Origin: CAIZGX01 sp044374295
GTDB taxonomy: Bacteria; Bacteroidota; Bacteroidia; Flavobacteriales_D; Sanyastnellaceae
Assembly (NCBI GenBank): GCA_044374295.1
Contig: JBILOU010000039.1
Location: 1-20,092, forward strand
Length of the DNA: 20,092 nt
Reading direction: 5' to 3'
This document shows positions 16,553-20,092 of this stretch, one piece after another. Under the pieces are notes generated by a model. It searched no databases and had not been told where the DNA came from. It saw only the letters and a program-made list of their open reading frames with translations. The position numbers were made by a program, and so were the translations under genes. Position 1 is the first letter of the stretch, and every line of letters starts with the position of its first letter.

Positions 16553-17649
16553 AGATTGCAATTATTGGCACACGAGGAATACCAAATAATTACGGCGGAT
16601 TCGAGCAATTCGCAGACATTGTTTCTCAAGTGTGGGTGAAGGAAGGACACGAAGTTTATGTGTATTGTCCACACAACCATCCCTACCAATCAACCGAATT
16701 CAATGGTATTCATCGCATTGTTGTAAATGATCCGGAAGAAAGAATGGGTACCGTTGGACAATTCTTTTATGACCTCAATTGCATTCGAGATGCAAGGAAG
16801 AGAAATTTCGATATTTTCTTACAGCTCGGATATACCAGCAGTTCAGTTTGGGGATTTTTATTTCCTAAAAGAACCTGCGTCATTACGAACATGGATGGTC
16901 TCGAATGGAAAAGAGCAAAATACGGAAACGCCGTTAAAGTCTTCCTCAAAACAGCCGAAAAATGGGCGGTAAAACAAAGCCATGCCATGGTCTCCGACTC
17001 CAAAGGCATTCAATCCTATTTACAAGAGACTTACAAAAAAGAATCGACTTTCATTGCTTACGGCGCCCACTTATATATTCCCAAGGTCGACGCATCGTTG
17101 CCTAGAAAATACAACTATTTAAACCCCTTTCAGTACGATTTAGTCATTACACGATTCGTTGCTGATAATAATTTGGAAATGATTCTCGATGGATATATAC
17201 AATCAGAACAGAAGTATCCATTAATTATGTTAGGGAATTCGAAAAACGAATACGGGCTGTTCCTTCGATCAAAATACAAGAACGACTCGATAATATTCGA
17301 AGATTCAAATTTCAACACTGAAGAACTGAATGAATTGAGGTACTTGTCGCGCCTTTATTTTCATGGACACTCTGCCGGAGGAACAAACCCAAGCCTGCTA
17401 GAAGCCATGGCCTCTAACGCACTGGTATGCGTGCACAACAATATCTTCAACAACAGTGTTATTGAAGGAAATGGATTCAATTTTGAAAATGCCTATGAAG
17501 TCGCTACTCTTATGAACAAGTCCATTCATAAAGAAGAATTTTCATCATGGATTGAAGGCAACCGCAATCTTATTAAAAAAAAGTACAGCTGGAATTTCAT
17601 TTCCAGCTGTTACTTAGATCTATTTCAAAAAATGCTTAATTCGAAATAA
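16549..17649 (+). CDS. DUF1972 / rhamnosyltransferase-type glycosyltransferase
   Basis: The start is ATG 16549, overlapping the previous stop (ATGA). A TTG at 16510 would add 13 residues before the strongly conserved beginning MKIAIIGTRGIPNNYGGFEQ, so it is rejected. The 366-residue protein has a DUF1972 N-terminal domain (1-180: GTRGIP..YGGFE, VITNMDGLEWKRAKYG at 111-126, SDSKGIQSYL) and a GT-B C-terminal domain with FHGHSAGGTNPSLLEAMASN (271-290). Characterised relatives are often annotated as rhamnosyltransferases, but donor specificity is not certain here. It is the last gene of the operon. Its 3' end overlaps the opposing secreted-protein gene by 14 bp, and codons for YSWNFISSC also encode the opposing gene's hairpin. 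Confidence 0.88.
   Translation: MKIAIIGTRGIPNNYGGFEQFADIVSQVWVKEGHEVYVYCPHNHPYQSTEFNGIHRIVVNDPEERMGTVGQFFYDLNCIRDARKRNFDIFLQLGYTSSSVWGFLFPKRTCVITNMDGLEWKRAKYGNAVKVFLKTAEKWAVKQSHAMVSDSKGIQSYLQETYKKESTFIAYGAHLYIPKVDASLPRKYNYLNPFQYDLVITRFVADNNLEMILDGYIQSEQKYPLIMLGNSKNEYGLFLRSKYKNDSIIFEDSNFNTEELNELRYLSRLYFHGHSAGGTNPSLLEAMASNALVCVHNNIFNNSVIEGNGFNFENAYEVATLMNKSIHKEEFSSWIEGNRNLIKKKYSWNFISSCYLDLFQKMLNSK
17575..17610 (-). terminator. Intrinsic terminator of the right-hand secreted-protein gene, inside the opposing coding sequence
   Basis: A perfect 10-bp inverted repeat, ACAGCTGGAA (17585-17594) and TTCCAGCTGT (17601-17610), has a 6-base loop. Read on the minus strand, the hairpin begins 25 bases after the TAA of the right-hand gene (17636-17638) and is followed by AC and eight consecutive T (17582-17575), the classic rho-independent form. 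On the plus strand no T-run directly follows, so termination should be directional. All of it lies within the last 25 codons of the glycosyltransferase gene. Confidence 0.8.
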
Positions 17650-20092
17650 GAATGCGATCTGTTGTGATTTCTCCTTTCGCGTTTTTCGTTTTTACAAGAT
17701 AAATTCCTTCGCTGACATTGGCTACATTTATGCGGCTTGAAATTCCTTGATTGTACTCTGAAATAACAATCTTTCCTGTTAATTCGTACAATTCAACCGA
17801 GGTAATAGCATTATCGTTCAAGCTCTGAACCAACACACTTCTGTCCGATGGTTGGAAAGTGCTCTTCGTCGCAAATCCGCCTCCATTTGCTAACTCCATG
17901 CATTGAATCATGCTCAAGTTTGCTACTTGCGATACAACATAAGGCGGACAATTTGCTGTTAGCACGCATCGGTAATCCTTTCCCGAGGTAGTCCCATTTG
18001 TAAGGACTTGCATAGTAGCAGTCTTTACCCCATCGTAATTTGAATCGTTGATAAGATTCAACCATTTTTGCTGCGCTACATTGAAGTATTGCCAATGGTA
18101 TTTGATCGTTGTATTTCCCGTTCCAACACATGTGAACACTGCTGTTGAATTCTCACATGCTTGTTGATTAGCGGGATGTGAGGTAAAACTCAAGGGCCCA
18201 TTGTTACTCCACACTATTAGTTTCTTCGGTGCTGAAAAACTCGAAAGCACGTTACATGAACCCAACACTCTGCAACGATAGAACTTATTATTTAATGAAG
18301 TTGATGGTTGTATAATGCTCAAATCGCTTGTGTTTACTCCGCTGTAAATAAGGCTATTCGCAAGGTTAACATACACAGATCCCTCCAAGATTTGCCATTG
18401 GTAAGTAATACCCACTCCGTGGGCATCTACTGAAAAGTGTGCTGTATCAGAAGTGCATGCAACGGCATTATTAGACTGTCCACTAATGCTTGTGTTAACA
18501 TACAAAGTTGCATAATTCGAATTGGTTATTCCGCAAGCAGAAGAAGCAACAACTCTGAACTGATTTCCGTTAAATGCAGATTTTGCCTTGACAGTAAGAG
18601 TGTCATTGCGAACGCCAATGTAATTTCCAGAATTAGAGGCAATAGATCCTGTGTTATAAAGATTCGAAGTTGCTGAGAAATTGGTTTGCATTTGCCATTG
18701 GTAATTCACAAAATCTTCACAGGTAGTTGCAACTGAAAACTGCTCCCAACCGCCTGCGCAAACAACTACATCTGAAGGTTGAACAGTAAATTGAGGTGGC
18801 AACTTTATGTGTATACTCTTCGGGAATGAATAAACTGGGGCATCACCGGTACAAGATGTTGTTACCTTACATCTAAAATACTTCCCTTCCAATGCCAAAT
18901 TATTCTGAATGTTAACGCTTAAGCTATCGTTGTTCACTCCAATAAATGTTGTTGATTCACTCAAATTGGAATAAACCCCATTTGAAGCGTCTGACATTTG
19001 CCATTGATAAGACAATTCAATTCCTCTTGAAACGGTGTTGAAATGCGCAACATCGATTCCACAAACGATTTGATTTTTTGCTTGTTGAACAACCTTAGTT
19101 CCAATACCTATATACACTCCCAAAGTATCTGAGCAACCATCGTTGGTAATTTTTAATGCATAAAGCTGTGCGCTTGATGTAAATATGTTGTTCGCAGCAA
19201 CAGCGTTCGTGCATGCCTGATCGGAATACATAACCACAGACCCCGTTGTGTTGGCAGCGTCGGTTATTACAAGTGTACTTAAATCGAATGAACCTGGCTT
19301 ACAAATATGTTGTGGTTCTGTAGCCGACAATTCAGGAGTAGCATTAATCTGAACGGTTAAACTCGCATCAGAAATCAAACCACATGTTGTTGTTTTACGA
19401 ATTGTGTAAATTCCTGAAGTTGAAATGGCTGTTGGATTATTAACTACTAACCCTTCCGCATTTAAATAGGAAATTGATCCAATTGATGAATTTGCGTCAA
19501 GAACAGTAGCAGATGCTATATTTACTGTATTTGGAAAACATACAGCACCAGGCACATTTGTCAAGGAAATACTTGGAGACGTGTTCACCACAAGTTGACA
19601 GGCCGAAGAATACACCAATGTTGGAGCATAAGTACCTTGAATTCTGCAGCGGAACGTTCTTCCATTCATATTCTGAGCGACATTCTGAACGATTAAGGTA
19701 TTCGTCCCTGTCCCTTGAAACGTGGTAGTGTTGGATAACAAAGTCCAAACACCATTCACTAACTCTTGCCATTTGTAGGTTAGTCCACACCCTGACGCAC
19801 TGCAGGTAATCGAGGCGTTAGTTCCGACACACACCACCTGACTTGCAGACGGCTGAGAGATAAAGCTAACCGGCACATTCGCTGTAATAATTATTGAATT
19901 AGATGTCGCGTTGCATCCTGAAGGACTCGTTACACCCAAAGAATAGGTACCGCTTGAATTGGCAGTATACGTGGTAGATACAGCACCCGATATAGAAGCT
20001 CCATTCTTTCTCCATGAATATGTGTAATCCGGAATTGTATTCGCAGATAATTGAATATTGGCCCCTGTGCCGCACAACAAGGTTGAAGCACT
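17636..20092 (-). CDS. Large secreted Ig-like-repeat protein with T9SS C-terminal domain (5' end outside window)
   Basis: At least 818 codons are open from the right edge to the TAA at 17636-17638. The frame continues past the first possible start (a TTG at 20080), since SAST precedes it in frame, so the real N-terminus lies beyond 20092. The protein is built of Ig-like domains with a Y(Q/K/H)WQ core and a later FRCR/YRC strand; such cores fall near 19766, 18997, 18691, 18391 and 18089, the last four about 300 bp apart. Two different domains lie between the first and second. The C-terminus (about residues 750-818: SVELYELTGKIVI, INVANVSEGIYLVKT, TDRILISN) is a type A T9SS sorting domain, although the usual PNP entry motif is not evident. 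It is likely an exported adhesin or matrix protein; ligand unknown. Confidence 0.88.
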   Translation of the reverse strand, partial: SASTLLCGTGANIQLSANTIPDYTYSWRKNGASISGAVSTTYTANSSGTYSLGVTSPSGCNATSNSIIITANVPVSFISQPSASQVVCVGTNASITCSASGCGLTYKWQELVNGVWTLLSNTTTFQGTGTNTLIVQNVAQNMNGRTFRCRIQGTYAPTLVYSSACQLVVNTSPSISLTNVPGAVCFPNTVNIASATVLDANSSIGSISYLNAEGLVVNNPTAISTSGIYTIRKTTTCGLISDASLTVQINATPELSATEPQHICKPGSFDLSTLVITDAANTTGSVVMYSDQACTNAVAANNIFTSSAQLYALKITNDGCSDTLGVYIGIGTKVVQQAKNQIVCGIDVAHFNTVSRGIELSYQWQMSDASNGVYSNLSESTTFIGVNNDSLSVNIQNNLALEGKYFRCKVTTSCTGDAPVYSFPKSIHIKLPPQFTVQPSDVVVCAGGWEQFSVATTCEDFVNYQWQMQTNFSATSNLYNTGSIASNSGNYIGVRNDTLTVKAKSAFNGNQFRVVASSACGITNSNYATLYVNTSISGQSNNAVACTSDTAHFSVDAHGVGITYQWQILEGSVYVNLANSLIYSGVNTSDLSIIQPSTSLNNKFYRCRVLGSCNVLSSFSAPKKLIVWSNNGPLSFTSHPANQQACENSTAVFTCVGTGNTTIKYHWQYFNVAQQKWLNLINDSNYDGVKTATMQVLTNGTTSGKDYRCVLTANCPPYVVSQVANLSMIQCMELANGGGFATKSTFQPSDRSVLVQSLNDNAITSVELYELTGKIVISEYNQGISSRINVANVSEGIYLVKTKNAKGEITTDRILISN
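18080..19010 (-). repeat. Tandem Ig-like domain repeats of about 300 bp
   Basis: On the plus strand the complement of the YQWQ codons (TTTGCCATTG or TTGCCAATGG) recurs at 18997, 18691, 18391 and about 18089, spacings of 306, 300 and about 302 bp. Each corresponds to one domain of roughly 100 residues in the right-hand secreted protein. Apart from the core and the later R-C strand the copies are clearly diverged, so this is an old domain duplication and not a recent DNA repeat. Confidence 0.75.

Noticed and set aside
18080..19770. CRISPR-like or recent DNA repeats because of regular 300-bp spacing
   Set aside because: Only short core codons for YQWQ recur; the rest is diverged coding sequence for Ig-like domains.

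Overview
The window looks like a piece of a Bacteroidota chromosome, probably a free-living Flavobacteriia-type organism. The evidence is its AT-rich DNA, A-rich leaders without clear Shine-Dalgarno sites, two large secreted proteins with type IX secretion (T9SS) C-terminal sorting domains, and a sequence resembling the TAnnTTTG promoter element of this phylum. This placement comes from protein style only. No rRNA, tRNA, CRISPR array or transposase was seen.

Layout. (1) Positions 1-3823, minus strand: a large multidomain secreted protein. It has a signal peptide, lamin-tail domain, Cys-rich/MopE-like segments, a Calx-beta-like domain, a choice-of-anchor-I-type beta-propeller, PKD/Ig-like repeats and the start of a T9SS sorting domain. 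A 5-bp tandem duplication at 3279-3288 breaks its frame; removing one copy restores one continuous protein. (2) 3824-4007: divergent intergenic region with a TAACGC-N11-GCGTTA inverted repeat. (3) 4008-6336: MBOAT O-acyltransferase plus an SGNH-like partner, a likely polysaccharide O-acylation pair. (4) 6416-7846: outer-membrane beta-barrel protein made of two tandem homologous halves. (5) 7876-17649: nine plus-strand genes packed with overlaps or gaps of 11 bp or less. In order they encode a Wzx-type flippase, two sulfotransferases, a Wzy/ligase-type membrane protein, a glycosidase-like lipoprotein, two more sulfotransferases and two GT-B glycosyltransferases. (6) 17636-20092, minus strand: the 3' part of a second large secreted protein, with roughly 100-residue Ig-like repeats and a T9SS-type C-terminus. 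It overlaps the last glycosyltransferase gene tail to tail by 14 bp.

Taken together, regions 3-5 read as a biosynthesis locus for a sulfated, probably O-acylated, surface or extracellular polysaccharide. Glycosyltransferases build a lipid-linked unit, the flippase moves it across the inner membrane and the Wzy-like protein polymerises or ligates it. Up to four PAPS-dependent sulfotransferases and the MBOAT/SGNH pair would decorate it. The initiating phosphoglycosyltransferase, the Wza/Wzc export machinery and sugar-nucleotide genes are not in the window, so the locus is either split or continues elsewhere. The most notable observations are the four sulfotransferases in one operon, the frame-breaking 5-bp duplication in the left secreted protein, the duplicated beta-barrel, and a strong intrinsic terminator for the right-hand gene placed inside the coding sequence of the opposing glycosyltransferase.
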